From Amycolatopsis sp. MtRt-6 (GTDB lineage: Bacteria > Actinomycetota > Actinomycetes > Mycobacteriales > Pseudonocardiaceae), in the NCBI RefSeq assembly GCF_017308975.1, contig NZ_JADWPD010000001.1:62001-126000 (forward strand): DNA of 64,000 nt, in the 5' to 3' direction. The translations under genes were made by a program, and so were the position numbers. Below the pieces are notes generated by a model, which was not told the origin of the DNA, made no database searches, and saw nothing but the letters and a program-made list of their open reading frames with translations. Shown here piece by piece: positions 16,922 to 25,449 of this stretch (position 1 is the first letter of the stretch; each line of letters opens with the position of its first letter).

Positions 16922-17717
16922 TGCTCGCTCCCTTCTCACGGGCCTTGTCGACCTCGCTGCGCAGTGATTCCCAGATGTCGGCGTAGAGCTTCCGGAAGTC
17001 CTCGGTGAGCCGCAGCTCCTCCACCTTCCGCGGCCGCTCGAGCGGGATCTCGAAGACGTCCTTCACGGTGGCCGGCCCGGTCGTCAGCACGACGACCTTG
17101 TCCGCCAGTGCGATGGCCTCGTCGAGGTCGTGGGTCACGAAGATCACCGCGGCGCCGGACCCGGACCACAGCCGCAGCAGCTCGTCCTGCATCAGCGCCC
17201 GCGTCTGGACGTCGAGCGCGGAGAACGGCTCGTCCATCAGCAGGATCTTCGGCCTGGTGACGAGCGTCTGGGCCAGCGCGACGCGCTTGCGCATGCCGCC
17301 GGAGAGCTGGTGCGGGTAGTACTTCTCGAACCCGGCGAGCCCGACGCGGGCGATCCAGTCGACGGCCTGCGCGCGGGCCTCGGCCTTCGGCACCCCGCGG
17401 AACCGCGGGCCGGAAGCGACGTTCTCCAGCACCGAGCGCCACGGCATCACCGCGTCGGTCTGGAACATGTAGCCGACACCGTCCGGAATGGACTTCACGT
17501 CCTCGCCGTTCACCCGCACCCGGCCGGCCGACGGCGGCTGCAGGCCGGAGACCAGCGAGAGCGTCGTCGACTTGCCGCAGCCGGTGGGGCCGACGACCGC
17601 GACGAACTCGCCGGGCTGGACGGTCATGGTCAGATCGCGGACGGCCGTGTGCACGGAACCGGACCCGCTCGGGAACCGCTTGGTGGCTCCGGTGAGTTCG
17701 ATCAGTGGGGGAACCAT
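16911..17717 (-). CDS. ABC transporter ATP-binding protein (SsuB/TauB-like)
   Basis: 268 residues. Walker A GPTGCGKST (43-51), Q-loop YMFQTDAVMPW, signature LSGGMRKRVALAQ, Walker B ILLMDEPFSALD and switch histidine FVTHDLDEA. All catalytic residues are intact. The sequence groups with the nitrate/sulfonate/taurine importer ATPases that pair with SsuC-like permeases, matching the next two genes. First gene of the operon. Its start faces the sensor kinase gene across 153 bp. Confidence 0.92.
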   Translation of the reverse strand: MVPPLIELTGATKRFPSGSGSVHTAVRDLTMTVQPGEFVAVVGPTGCGKSTTLSLVSGLQPPSAGRVRVNGEDVKSIPDGVGYMFQTDAVMPWRSVLENVASGPRFRGVPKAEARAQAVDWIARVGLAGFEKYYPHQLSGGMRKRVALAQTLVTRPKILLMDEPFSALDVQTRALMQDELLRLWSGSGAAVIFVTHDLDEAIALADKVVVLTTGPATVKDVFEIPLERPRKVEELRLTEDFRKLYADIWESLRSEVDKAREKGASNVA

Positions 17718-17870
17718 GGTGGAGGTGACTCCTTCGTCACGTGGTGGGGCTCACGTTGGGAAGGGACGTTAAGTACGTGTGGCGCCCGCGTGAAGCTTGT
17801 CGACGTTCTGCGTGCGAGCTGTGCGTTCTGAATGTTTTGCTCATTTAGCGCACTGCCGTGACCTGGGGGT
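17718..17870. promoter_or_regulatory. Divergent promoter region between ABC operon and two-component system
   Basis: 153-bp spacer. It contains a direct repeat CGTTCTG at 17804-17810 and 17824-17830, 20 bp start to start (two helical turns), in a locally AT-richer stretch (ATGTTTTGCTCATTTAG). This is a plausible response-regulator binding pair serving both directions. No clean -35/-10 pair could be fixed. Confidence 0.35.
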
Positions 17871-19493
17871 ATGGTCCCCGCCATGCCAAAGTGGGCGCTC
17901 TTCCCGCGGATGCGGTTCAGCAGGCAGGTCCTGCTGCTGCAGATCGGCGTGGTCCTCCTCGTCGTCGGGATCGGCGTCGCGCTGGTCAGCGTCCTCCTCT
18001 CCCGCACGCTCAACGAGCAGTACAGCGAGCGTGCGCTGGCCATCGCGAAGTCGGTGGCGGTCGATCCCGTCGTCATGGCCGACACGGCCGCGAAGATCCC
18101 CGGTGGCGCGCTCCAGCAACGCGCGCTGGCCGTGCGAGAGCGAACCGACGCGTTGTTCGTCGTGATCACCGATGACAACAGCATCCGGCTGGCACACCCG
18201 ACGCCCGGCGAGATCGGCAAGAAGGTCAGCACCCCCGCCGACCGGGCGCTCGCCGGGTTCGACGACGTCAACACCGTCGCGAGTGGCACGCTCGGGCTGT
18301 CGGTCCGCAGCAAGACGCCGATCTGGACACCGGACCACCGGCGGGTGGTCGGCGAAGTGAGCGTCGGCTTCGAAATAGCCGACCCGACCGGCGACTTCAA
18401 CCACCTCCTGACGATCACGCTGCTGTTCGCCGGCGGCGCGCTGCTGCTCGGCGCGGGGGCGTCGGCCCTGCTGAACCGGCGGCTGCGGCGCGTCACGCAC
18501 GGCCTCGAACCGCACGAACTCACCGAGCTGCTCTACGAACGCGAAGCCGTCCTGCACGGGATCGGCGAAGGCGTGCTCGCCGTCGACGAGGCGAACCGCG
18601 TCTCGGTGCGCAACGACGAGGCCGAACGCCTGCTCGGCACCGAACTCCCGCTCGGCGCGGCGATGTCCGAACTGCCGCTTTCCCCGCGGGTCCACAAGGC
18701 CGTCGAAGAGGGACGGCCGGTCGACAACCTGCTCGCCGTGGCCGGGAACCGCGTGCTGGTGATCAACTCGCGGGCCGTGCGCCTGGACGACCGGCCGATC
18801 GGCACCGTGCTCACCTTCCGCGACCGCACCGACCTCGACACGCTCACCCGCGAGCTCGACGGCATCCGCGCGTTGTCCGACGGCCTGCGTGCCCAGCGGC
18901 ACGAGTTCGCCAACCGGCTGCACACGCTCTACGGGCTGCTCCAGCTCGGCCACCACACCGAGGCCGTCGAGTACCTGCAGACGCTGACGGACTCGTCGTC
19001 GGCGCGGCCGAGCGAGCTGGGCGACGCGGTCGCCGACCCGTACCTGCAGGCGCTGCTCGTCGCGAAAACCGAGCAGGCGCAGGAAAAGGGCCTCACGCTC
19101 AAGCTCGCCGAAGACACCTGGGTGCCCACGACGGTGACCGACCCGATCGCCGCGAACACCGTGATCGGCAACCTCGTCGACAACGCCCTGCACGCCGCCC
19201 GGATGGGCCCGCGGCGGCCGGCGACCGTGGAGATCAGCCTGCTCGCCGAGGGCACCACCCTGCACGTGTCCGTTGTGGACAGCGGGCCGGGCGTCCCCGC
19301 CGACCTGCGGCGGACGTTGTTCGACGAAGGCGTCTCGACGAAGATCGCGCCCGGGCACGGCCTCGGTCTCGCGCTTGCCCGGCAGGCCGCCCGCGCCCGC
19401 GGCGGCGACGTCTGGCTGGCCGACCCCGGTGAAGGCGAGACGGGTGCCCTGTTCGTCGCCAAACTGCCCGGAATGCTGACGGAGGACGGATGA
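17871..19493 (+). CDS. CitA/DcuS/DctB-type sensor histidine kinase
   Basis: 540 residues; ATG at 17871 used, but MPKWALF at 17883 is equally possible. Layout is that of CitA/DcuS: TM1 (about 22-43), extracytoplasmic PAS-like sensor (about 45-175), TM2 (about 183-204), cytoplasmic PAS (about 220-320), then a SPOB-like dimerisation helix with phospho-acceptor H344 in AQRHEFANRLH and an HATPase domain (N box NLVDNALHAA, DSGPGVP, GHGLGLALA). Family members sense citrate, C4-dicarboxylates or related acids. The divergent ABC importer suggests the sensed ligand is also its cargo. Confidence 0.9.
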   Translation: MVPAMPKWALFPRMRFSRQVLLLQIGVVLLVVGIGVALVSVLLSRTLNEQYSERALAIAKSVAVDPVVMADTAAKIPGGALQQRALAVRERTDALFVVITDDNSIRLAHPTPGEIGKKVSTPADRALAGFDDVNTVASGTLGLSVRSKTPIWTPDHRRVVGEVSVGFEIADPTGDFNHLLTITLLFAGGALLLGAGASALLNRRLRRVTHGLEPHELTELLYEREAVLHGIGEGVLAVDEANRVSVRNDEAERLLGTELPLGAAMSELPLSPRVHKAVEEGRPVDNLLAVAGNRVLVINSRAVRLDDRPIGTVLTFRDRTDLDTLTRELDGIRALSDGLRAQRHEFANRLHTLYGLLQLGHHTEAVEYLQTLTDSSSARPSELGDAVADPYLQALLVAKTEQAQEKGLTLKLAEDTWVPTTVTDPIAANTVIGNLVDNALHAARMGPRRPATVEISLLAEGTTLHVSVVDSGPGVPADLRRTLFDEGVSTKIAPGHGLGLALARQAARARGGDVWLADPGEGETGALFVAKLPGMLTEDG

Positions 19494-20149
19494 TCCGCAC
19501 GCTGATCGTCGACGACGACTTCCGGGTCGCCGGGGTGCACGCCGGGTTCGTCGAGGAGGTCGAGGGCTTCGCGGTGGTCGGCACCGCGCACACCGCCGCC
19601 GAGGCGCGCGCCCGCGTCCGGGAGCTCACGCCGGACCTGGTCCTGCTCGACGTCTACCTGCCCGACGAGTCCGGTCTCGCGGTGCTCCCGGAGCTGCAGA
19701 CCGACACGATCGTGCTGTCCGCGGCGACCGACAGCGCCTCGGTGGCCGCGGCGATCCGGGCCGGCGCGCTGAACTACCTGATCAAGCCGTTCACCACCCG
19801 CCAGCTCGCGGAACGGCTGACGTCGTACGCGCGGTTCCGCGGCCTGCTCGCCGAAGACCGGGCGCTCGCCCAGGACGACGTCGACCGCGCGTACCGCGTG
19901 CTGCACGACCAGGACCGCACGACCGCGCCGAAGGGCCAGTCGACGGCGACGTCCCGGCTGGTCTCGGAGCAGCTGCGGCGCGCCGGGCGGCCGCTGTCGG
20001 CCGCGGAGGTCGCGGGCGAGCTGGGCATGGCGCGGGCCACGGCGCAGCGGTACCTCACCGCGCTGGCCGAGTCGGGGACGGTCCAGATGCGATTGCGCTA
20101 CGGCGCCACGGGCCGCCCCGAGCACGAATACCGCTGGTCAGGGACCTGA
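19490..20149 (+). CDS. CitB/DcuR-type response regulator
   Basis: 219 residues. Receiver domain with acidic pair D8/D9, phospho-acceptor D54 in LVLLDVYLP and K99 in LIKPF. The C-terminal half (ATSRLVSEQLRRAGRPLSAA, then GMARATAQRYLTALAESG) is the winged-helix DNA-binding domain of the CitB subfamily. It overlaps the kinase stop by four bases (ATGA), so the pair is co-translated. Expected targets are the divergent ABC importer promoter and its own. Confidence 0.92.
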   Translation: MIRTLIVDDDFRVAGVHAGFVEEVEGFAVVGTAHTAAEARARVRELTPDLVLLDVYLPDESGLAVLPELQTDTIVLSAATDSASVAAAIRAGALNYLIKPFTTRQLAERLTSYARFRGLLAEDRALAQDDVDRAYRVLHDQDRTTAPKGQSTATSRLVSEQLRRAGRPLSAAEVAGELGMARATAQRYLTALAESGTVQMRLRYGATGRPEHEYRWSGT

Positions 20150-20150
20150 C

Positions 20151-20777
20151 TCAGCGGCCGCCGTAGCGCTGCATCATGCTCTCGGCGACGTCGAACCACG
20201 CCTGGACCGGGTTGGGGGTCGACGGCGCGGGTGCCGACGGCGGCAGGTCGGCCCGCGCCTCGCCCGCCTCGTCCGGCACCGGCTTCTTCGGCTGCGGTTT
20301 GGCCTGCGCCTGCACCTGCTTCGGCGCCGGCTTCGCGGGCACCGGCACGTACACGGTCTTCGGCGCGGGCGTGACGACGACCGGCGCCTGCGGAGCCACC
20401 GGCTGCGGCTCCGGCGCGGGTGCCGCGGCCACCGCCGGGCGCGCGTCGAGCTGGGCGACGTCGCGTTCCGGCGCCGGGGCGAACAGGCCGCCGGTGAACA
20501 GCCCGCCGCCCAGCCAGCCGGCCCCGACGAGCAGCACCGCGGCGCCACCGCCGAGCCACGCGCGGGCCCGCCGCCGGATCACCACCGACTTCGGGCGCAG
20601 GTCCTGGTCGCACACCGGCGGCCGGGTGAAGATCGGCGGCTCCGCCCGGGCCGCTTCCTCGTCGGTGCGGCGGCGCCGGGGCAGGCTGGCCGCGACGATG
20701 CCGGTGCGGTCGAGCAGCTCCACCGCGGTGCGGTCGCTGGACGAACGGGTCGCACTGCGCGGGGCGGCGCGAAGCAT
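20151..20777 (-). CDS. Single-pass membrane protein with Pro/Ala/Lys-rich exported tail
   Basis: 208 residues, ATG at 20777. A basic cytoplasmic N-terminus (about 1-75; LPRRRRTDEE, VVIRRRARAW) precedes one transmembrane helix (GGGAAVLLVGAGWLGGGLF). Then comes an exported low-complexity segment rich in AP/KP (VPVPAKPAPKQVQAQAKPQP) and a short conserved-looking end NPVQAWFDVAESMMQRYGGR. The rod-like Pro/Lys tail could span or bind the cell wall, but no domain is recognisable. Convergent with the response regulator (1-bp gap). Confidence 0.6.
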   Translation of the reverse strand: MLRAAPRSATRSSSDRTAVELLDRTGIVAASLPRRRRTDEEAARAEPPIFTRPPVCDQDLRPKSVVIRRRARAWLGGGAAVLLVGAGWLGGGLFTGGLFAPAPERDVAQLDARPAVAAAPAPEPQPVAPQAPVVVTPAPKTVYVPVPAKPAPKQVQAQAKPQPKKPVPDEAGEARADLPPSAPAPSTPNPVQAWFDVAESMMQRYGGR

Positions 20778-20896
20778 CGGGGACCTCCGGGACGGGGCTG
20801 GCGGACCCCACGCATTCTGGACCATTTCGGACGGTGCTGTCCGAAACGCAACTCCATTGGGTGACAACGGGGTGTGAAACCGATTCGGCTTTCGCG

Positions 20897-21706
20897 TTAC
20901 GACTTGAGCCCGAGCCGCGCGAGTGCCGCCAGCGGCCGTTGGTAAGCCGAGCCGAGCACCCGCGGAATGGCGTCGATGACGTAGGCGTCCGGCCCGATCA
21001 GGATCCGCGCCGACTTCCGCTCGATGCCGCGCAGGATCGTCTGCGCCGCCTTCTCCGGTGTCGTGCGGGCGATCCGCTCGAAGCCTTGCGCGGCTTTCTC
21101 CTGGTCGTCGGCGGCACTGCGGGAGTTGCGCACGATGTTCGTCTTGATCCCGCCGGGGTGCACGCAGCTCACCGCGACCGGGTGCCGCGCGATCAGCATT
21201 TCCTCGCGCAGTGCTTCGGTGAATCCGCGAACCGCGAACTTCGCCGCGTTGTAGGCGCTCTGCGTCGGCACGCCGACGAAGCCGAAGACGCTGGAAATGT
21301 TGACGACGTGCCCGTCGCCGGAAGCGATCAGGTGCGGGAGGAACGCCTTCGTGCCGTTCACGACACCGCCGAGGTTGATGCCCATCAGCCAGTCGTAGTC
21401 CTCGAACGTCATTTCCTCGACGGTCGCGCCGAGCGCCACGCCCGCGTTGTTCACGACGACGTTGACCGCGCCGAACTCGTCGGCCACCGCTCCGGCGTGC
21501 GCGAGCACGGCGCCGCGGTCGGCGACGTCCAAGGTGTACGCGCGGGCGTTGGCACCGGCCAGCTTCGCCGTCTCCTCCGCGTTCGCGGTGACGACGTCGG
21601 AGAGCGCGACCCGGGCCCCGCGCCGGGCGAACTCGCACGCGAGCGCGCGGCCGATGCCCGAGCCCGCTCCGGTGATCACCACGACCTTGTCCGCGAACTG
21701 CTTCAT
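20897..21706 (-). CDS. Short-chain dehydrogenase/reductase (SDR)
   Basis: 269 residues. Rossmann NAD(P) motif TGAGSGIG (12-19), NNAG (86-89), catalytic S138/S139, Y152 and K156 (SAYNAAK). Classical SDR throughout, with a C-terminal extension (about 225-269) like the acetoin-reductase/fatty-acyl types in actinomycetes that act on hydrophobic substrates. D37 after strand 2 favours NAD. Monocistronic; substrate unknown. Confidence 0.88.
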   Translation of the reverse strand: MKQFADKVVVITGAGSGIGRALACEFARRGARVALSDVVTANAEETAKLAGANARAYTLDVADRGAVLAHAGAVADEFGAVNVVVNNAGVALGATVEEMTFEDYDWLMGINLGGVVNGTKAFLPHLIASGDGHVVNISSVFGFVGVPTQSAYNAAKFAVRGFTEALREEMLIARHPVAVSCVHPGGIKTNIVRNSRSAADDQEKAAQGFERIARTTPEKAAQTILRGIERKSARILIGPDAYVIDAIPRVLGSAYQRPLAALARLGLKS

Positions 21707-21850
21707 CGGTCCTCCCGACCGTGCGGTGCTACTCCCGAGTAGGGAATGTTAGCGGCTGTGAGCTTGCTGTGGGTGTGCTGATTGAGCCGGTGCGCCGCCC
21801 TATGGTGGTCTGGTCGGCAACATCAACACAGCGCGAGAGACGAGGAGGCG

Positions 21851-22651
21851 ATGACCGTGCGGCGCCCGGCCGTCCTGCTCACCCTCGCCGCGATCGTGCT
21901 GCTCGGGGTGACCGTCGTCGCGGTCGTCAAGGCCCGGCAGCCGGAGCCCGCCGGCGCGGTGACACCGGAGCCCGCCACGGCCGAGGCCGCCCCGGTGGCC
22001 GCCCTGCCCGCCGTGTCGAGCCCCGCGGTCGGCCCGCTGTTCGCCGAAGGGGGCCACTTCTGCACGGCCAGCGTGGTGCACAGCGAGCGGGGTGACGTAC
22101 TGCTGACCGCGGCCCACTGCATCCACAACGGCGAGGGCGGCGGCTACCTCACCGGTCTCACCTTCGCGCCCGGCTACCACGACGGGATCGCGCCCTTCGG
22201 CTACTGGACGGTGTCGGACGAGCTGGTCGCGCCGGGCTGGAGCGCGTCCTCGGACCCGGACCTCGACGTCGGCTTCGCCACCGCCCACCAGGCGGGCACC
22301 ACGAAGTCCCTGGAGAGCCTGGTCGGCGCGAACCTGCTGGCCACCGGCACCGCGTTCGAGCAGCCCATCACGCTCACCGGCTACCCGGACGACTCCGAGG
22401 TCCCCGCGGTCTGCCAGAACACCACGACCAAGCAGGACACCTTCCAGCTGCGGGTGGACTGCGCGGGCTTCCCGACCGGCACCAGCGGCGGGCCCTGGGT
22501 CACCGAGCAGAACCCGCAGACCCGGCTCGGCACGGTCATCGGCGTCATCGGCGGCTTCGAGTTCGGCGGCGCCGACGCCGACACGTCGTACTCGAGCTAC
22601 TTCGACACGGACGTCCTGGCGCTCTACCGGCAGACGACCGCCCGCACCTGA
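21851..22651 (+). CDS. Membrane-anchored or secreted trypsin-like serine protease
   Basis: 266 residues from ATG at 21851, with GAGGAGG immediately upstream. N-terminal membrane helix (8-27) without an obvious cleavage site, then an Ala/Pro linker (30-60) and an S1 protease domain. Triad: H89 in LLTAAHCIH, D139 in DPDLDVGFA and S212 in GFPTGTSGGPW. The V8/glutamyl-endopeptidase-like wording GYPDD and TGTSGGPW suggests that subgroup. Separate family from the streptogrisin-type protease at 9 kb. Confidence 0.85.
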   Translation: MTVRRPAVLLTLAAIVLLGVTVVAVVKARQPEPAGAVTPEPATAEAAPVAALPAVSSPAVGPLFAEGGHFCTASVVHSERGDVLLTAAHCIHNGEGGGYLTGLTFAPGYHDGIAPFGYWTVSDELVAPGWSASSDPDLDVGFATAHQAGTTKSLESLVGANLLATGTAFEQPITLTGYPDDSEVPAVCQNTTTKQDTFQLRVDCAGFPTGTSGGPWVTEQNPQTRLGTVIGVIGGFEFGGADADTSYSSYFDTDVLALYRQTTART

Positions 22652-22669
22652 ACCGGCATGATGCGGAGC

Positions 22670-22894
22670 ATGAGCGAGCCCGTGGACGTCCCCATCACCG
22701 GAGAGCCGATCCGGCTCGGCCAGTTCCTCAAGCTGGCCGGCCTGGCCGAAGACGGCTCCCACGCCAAGGACCTGCTCGACGCGGAGGAGGTCAAGGTCAA
22801 CGGCGAGATCGAGACCCGCCGAGGCCGCCAGCTGACCGACGGCGACATCGTGGCGGTGGGCCCCGACAGCGGCAAGGTCGTCCTGGTCCGCTGA
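22670..22894 (+). CDS. Small S4-domain RNA-binding protein (YbcJ-like)
   Basis: 74 residues counting from ATG at 22670 (another ATG at 22658 is in frame). Almost the whole protein is an S4 domain: RLGQFLKLAGLAEDGSHAKD, then EEVKVNGEIETRRGRQLTDG and DIV. Small stand-alone S4 proteins bind structured RNA or stalled ribosomal subunits. The gene starts 18 bp after the protease stop, so the two are probably on one message. It ends before a large inverted-repeat structure. Confidence 0.8.
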   Translation: MSEPVDVPITGEPIRLGQFLKLAGLAEDGSHAKDLLDAEEVKVNGEIETRRGRQLTDGDIVAVGPDSGKVVLVR

Positions 22895-23067
22895 CCAACG
22901 CCGAGCAGCGCAGAGCGAACTGAGCAGCCCCCGACTTCCACGCTAGCGGAGGGCACCGACAGAACGGGCGGCCGGCGACGCAGTTGTCCACAGGCCACAC
23001 GGCAGGTTCCCAAGGGCGACGTCGCAGACAGGCGGCCGGCAACGCAAGCCGGCCAACGACGTCACCA

Positions 23068-23190
23068 GACCTCCCCCGCCCCTCATCCCAGCCGCTTTCA
23101 AGTCGACGACCGGGTTTGTCAAGGCACGCTTTCCCGCCTTGACAAACCCGGTCGTCGACTGACAATCCGAACGGAGGGGCGGGGGAGGTC
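23068..23190. repeat. Two-tier inverted repeat (nested hairpin/cruciform) between convergent genes
   Basis: Inner perfect 25-bp arms 23101-23125 and 23136-23160 with a 10-base loop (core GGGTTTGTCAAGGC). Outer perfect 17-bp arms 23068-23084 and 23174-23190 (core CCTCCCCCGCCCCTC). The two tiers are separated by unpaired 16- and 13-base flanks. It sits in the 350-bp gap between the S4 gene and the convergent Ldh2-type gene. A bidirectional terminator is likely, but the structure is far larger than needed. A DnaA-box-like TTGTCCACA lies at 22984-22992. Confidence 0.85.
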
Positions 23191-23244
23191 GGACCCGCTG
23201 CCCAGCCGCGGCAGAGCCCTCAGGAGCAGCAGAAAGTCCGGGAG

Positions 23245-24222
23245 TCACCCCACGCTGGTCAGCAACGGCAGCCCGAGCGACGCGGCAAGCGCGTCCAGCT
23301 CACGCCGCACCGGCCCGGCCAGCGGCACGCCCAGCGCCCGGCACTGCTCAAGATGCTGCGCCTCCCGCCACCCCGGATACCGGATCGGCGCACCACCCTC
23401 CCACCCGAGCATGCTCCCGAACAACGCACTCGCAGCGCGATAAAAGCCGTCAGCGCTGCGCAACGTCGTCGGCGCGATCGCCAGCACCAGCAGGCCGGTG
23501 TCGTGCTCGTGGTCGGCGACACCGGAAAGCACCCCGGCGAGCACCTCGACCAGCAGCGTCAGCCCGGCCGCCTCGGCGCCGGGGCGGTCCATGTCGAAGA
23601 CGAACTCCGGGTACGCGCCACCAGGCGCCGCCATGCCCAGCGGGTTCATCGGCTGGCCGGGTTCGCCGCCCGCGGCCAGCACCAGCCCGATCATGGCGTG
23701 CGGCAGCGCCCGCGCGGCGTGGTGGCCGGCCCGGCCGAACGGCCCGACGCCGCGCAGCGAGACGAGCCCGACGCCGAACCGGCCGGCCCGCGCCACCGCC
23801 CTGTCCATCGCGTCGCCGACGGCCCAGAGCCCGGGCGCGCGGCGGTAGTCGATCAGCGCGGCGGCCCCGCGGTCGGCAATCATCAGCGGCTGGGCGTGCG
23901 GCACGACCAGCCCGTTCTTCAGCAGCGGCAGGTGCACGCGGGTCAGCTCGGCGACCCCGGTCTCCGGTGCGCCGGTGAGATCGCCGTGGCAGAGCGCTTC
24001 GGCGGCGGTGCGGGCGCGCGCTTCGGGGAGACCGTGCGCGGCGAAGACGTGTGCGACGAGGGTGACCAGTTCGTCGGCCCGCACGCGGGGCCAGGCCTGT
24101 TCCGGGATTGGGGTTTCCGGGACTTCCTCTTCGAGGATGCCGGGTTCGGGGCGGGCGGAGCGGAACGGGCGCGGTCTGAGGGGCACTTCCCCGACCTTGC
24201 CCAGCGCCGGTTCGGGCGTCAA
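23245..24222 (-). CDS. Ldh2/malate dehydrogenase-family oxidoreductase (Ldh_2)
   Basis: 325 residues if the TTG at 24222 is the start; GTGs at codon 13 and at VRADELV (codon 47) are alternatives, and the latter gives the usual family N-terminus. Typical segments are LVTLVAHVFAAHGLPEARAR, RVHLPLLKNG, the histidine-containing loop VSLRGVGPFGRAGHHAARAL and NPLGMAAP. These enzymes use NAD(P) in a non-Rossmann fold to reduce 2-keto acids. The usual V/I-x-N-S-x-H motif is altered here (GVGPFGRAGHHA), so activity is less certain. Convergent to the S4 gene across the cruciform. Confidence 0.75.
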   Translation of the reverse strand: MTPEPALGKVGEVPLRPRPFRSARPEPGILEEEVPETPIPEQAWPRVRADELVTLVAHVFAAHGLPEARARTAAEALCHGDLTGAPETGVAELTRVHLPLLKNGLVVPHAQPLMIADRGAAALIDYRRAPGLWAVGDAMDRAVARAGRFGVGLVSLRGVGPFGRAGHHAARALPHAMIGLVLAAGGEPGQPMNPLGMAAPGGAYPEFVFDMDRPGAEAAGLTLLVEVLAGVLSGVADHEHDTGLLVLAIAPTTLRSADGFYRAASALFGSMLGWEGGAPIRYPGWREAQHLEQCRALGVPLAGPVRRELDALAASLGLPLLTSVG

Positions 24223-24287
24223 CGACGCCGGGCCGGGCCTACCCGACCGTGTGATCGGGGCCCGCGAAAAGCATTACCCTGAGCGGT

Positions 24288-24569
24288 ATGTGCCGAAACA
24301 TCACCACCCTGCGGGGGCTCCAGCCGGCCGCGACGGGCGAGGAGATCGAGGCCGCCGCCCGCCAGTACGTCCGCAAGGTCACCGGCGTGCAGTCGCTGTC
24401 GGACGCCACGCGCGAGCCGTTCGAGGCGGCGGTCGCCGAAATCACCGAGATCACCGCCCGGCTGCTGGCGCAGCTGCCGGAGCGCCGCCAGCCGCCGGCC
24501 ACCGTGCCACCACTGCGCCGGCCCGAGGTGCGGGCACGGATCGCCGCGAAGGCGCTGCGCCAGCCCTGA
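24288..24569 (+). CDS. DUF2277 family protein
   Basis: 93 residues. The N-terminus MCRNITTLRGLQP and the following EEIEAAARQYVRKVTG are the signature of DUF2277, small proteins widespread in actinobacteria and of unknown function. A helical acidic middle is followed by a basic Pro/Arg C-terminus (PPLRRPEVRARIAAKALR). No membrane segment. Lies 40 bp upstream of the patatin gene in the same direction. Confidence 0.85.
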   Translation: MCRNITTLRGLQPAATGEEIEAAARQYVRKVTGVQSLSDATREPFEAAVAEITEITARLLAQLPERRQPPATVPPLRRPEVRARIAAKALRQP

Positions 24570-24609
24570 GCCAGGGCGGCGGCGAACGAAACCTCGTTAG
24601 GCTGCCCGC

Positions 24610-25449
24610 ATGGGCGGACAGGCTTTGGTTCTGGGTGGCGGCGGGGTCGCCGGGATCGCGTGGACGACGGGGCTGCTGGCGGGCTTGGCGTCCCACGGCC
24701 AGGACCTGACGGGCGCGGACCTGCTCGTCGGCACGTCGGCGGGCTCGGTCGTCGCGGCCCAGGTGACCAGCGGTCTTCCGCTCGACGAGCTGTTCGCGCG
24801 CCAGACCGATCCGGCGCGGCAGGCACCGGAGATCCCGGCCGACATCGACTTCGAGAAGTTCGCCGCCGACTTCGGCGGCGCGGTCACCGGCACGAGCGAC
24901 CCGGCCGAGGTGCGGCGGGCCGTGGGGAAGCTGGCGCTGGCCGCCGAAACGGTGTCCGAGGCGGACAGGCGCGCGGTGATCTCCGCTCGGCTGCCGGTGC
25001 ACGAGTGGCCCGGGCAGCGGCTGGTGATCGTGGCGGTCGACGCGGAGACCGGCGAGCCCCGCCGCTTCGACCGCGAGTCCGGCGTCTCCCTGGTCGACGC
25101 GGTGGCGGCGAGCTGCGCGGTCCCGGGCGTCTGGCCCGCGGTGACCATCGACGGCCGCCGGTACGTCGACGGCGGCGTCCGCTCGGCCGAGAACGCCGAC
25201 TACGCGACCGGATTCAAGCGCGTGACAGTCGTCGCGCCGCTGGGCGTCGACGGCCCGCTGCCGATGGAGAAGCCGCTGCTGGAGGTGCTGGACGACCTGC
25301 GCGCGGCGGGCGCGGAAGTCACGCTGATCACCCCGGACGAGGCTTCGAAGGCGGCCATCGGCGAGAACCCGCTGGACCCGGCCACCCGCACGCCGGCCGC
25401 CGAAGCGGGTCGCGCCCAGGGCGCGGCCCTCACGCTGACCTGGGCCTGA
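24610..25449 (+). CDS. Patatin-like phospholipase
   Basis: 279 residues. Oxyanion loop LGGGGVAGIAW (8-18), nucleophile S43 in VGTSAGS and aspartate D187 in YVDGGV make the complete Ser-Asp dyad. No signal peptide, so a cytoplasmic acyl hydrolase acting on phospholipids or thioesters is expected. The 3' end overlaps the convergent DUF3592 gene by 20 bp. Bacterial homologues are annotated esterases of the alpha-beta hydrolase superfamily; the physiological lipid is unknown. Confidence 0.88.
   Translation: MGGQALVLGGGGVAGIAWTTGLLAGLASHGQDLTGADLLVGTSAGSVVAAQVTSGLPLDELFARQTDPARQAPEIPADIDFEKFAADFGGAVTGTSDPAEVRRAVGKLALAAETVSEADRRAVISARLPVHEWPGQRLVIVAVDAETGEPRRFDRESGVSLVDAVAASCAVPGVWPAVTIDGRRYVDGGVRSAENADYATGFKRVTVVAPLGVDGPLPMEKPLLEVLDDLRAAGAEVTLITPDEASKAAIGENPLDPATRTPAAEAGRAQGAALTLTWA

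Noticed and set aside
22984..22992. Single TTGTCCACA as a DnaA site
   Set aside because: One 9-mer in a 64-kb GC-rich window is expected often (another lies in coding sequence at 9411-9419), so it carries no weight alone.
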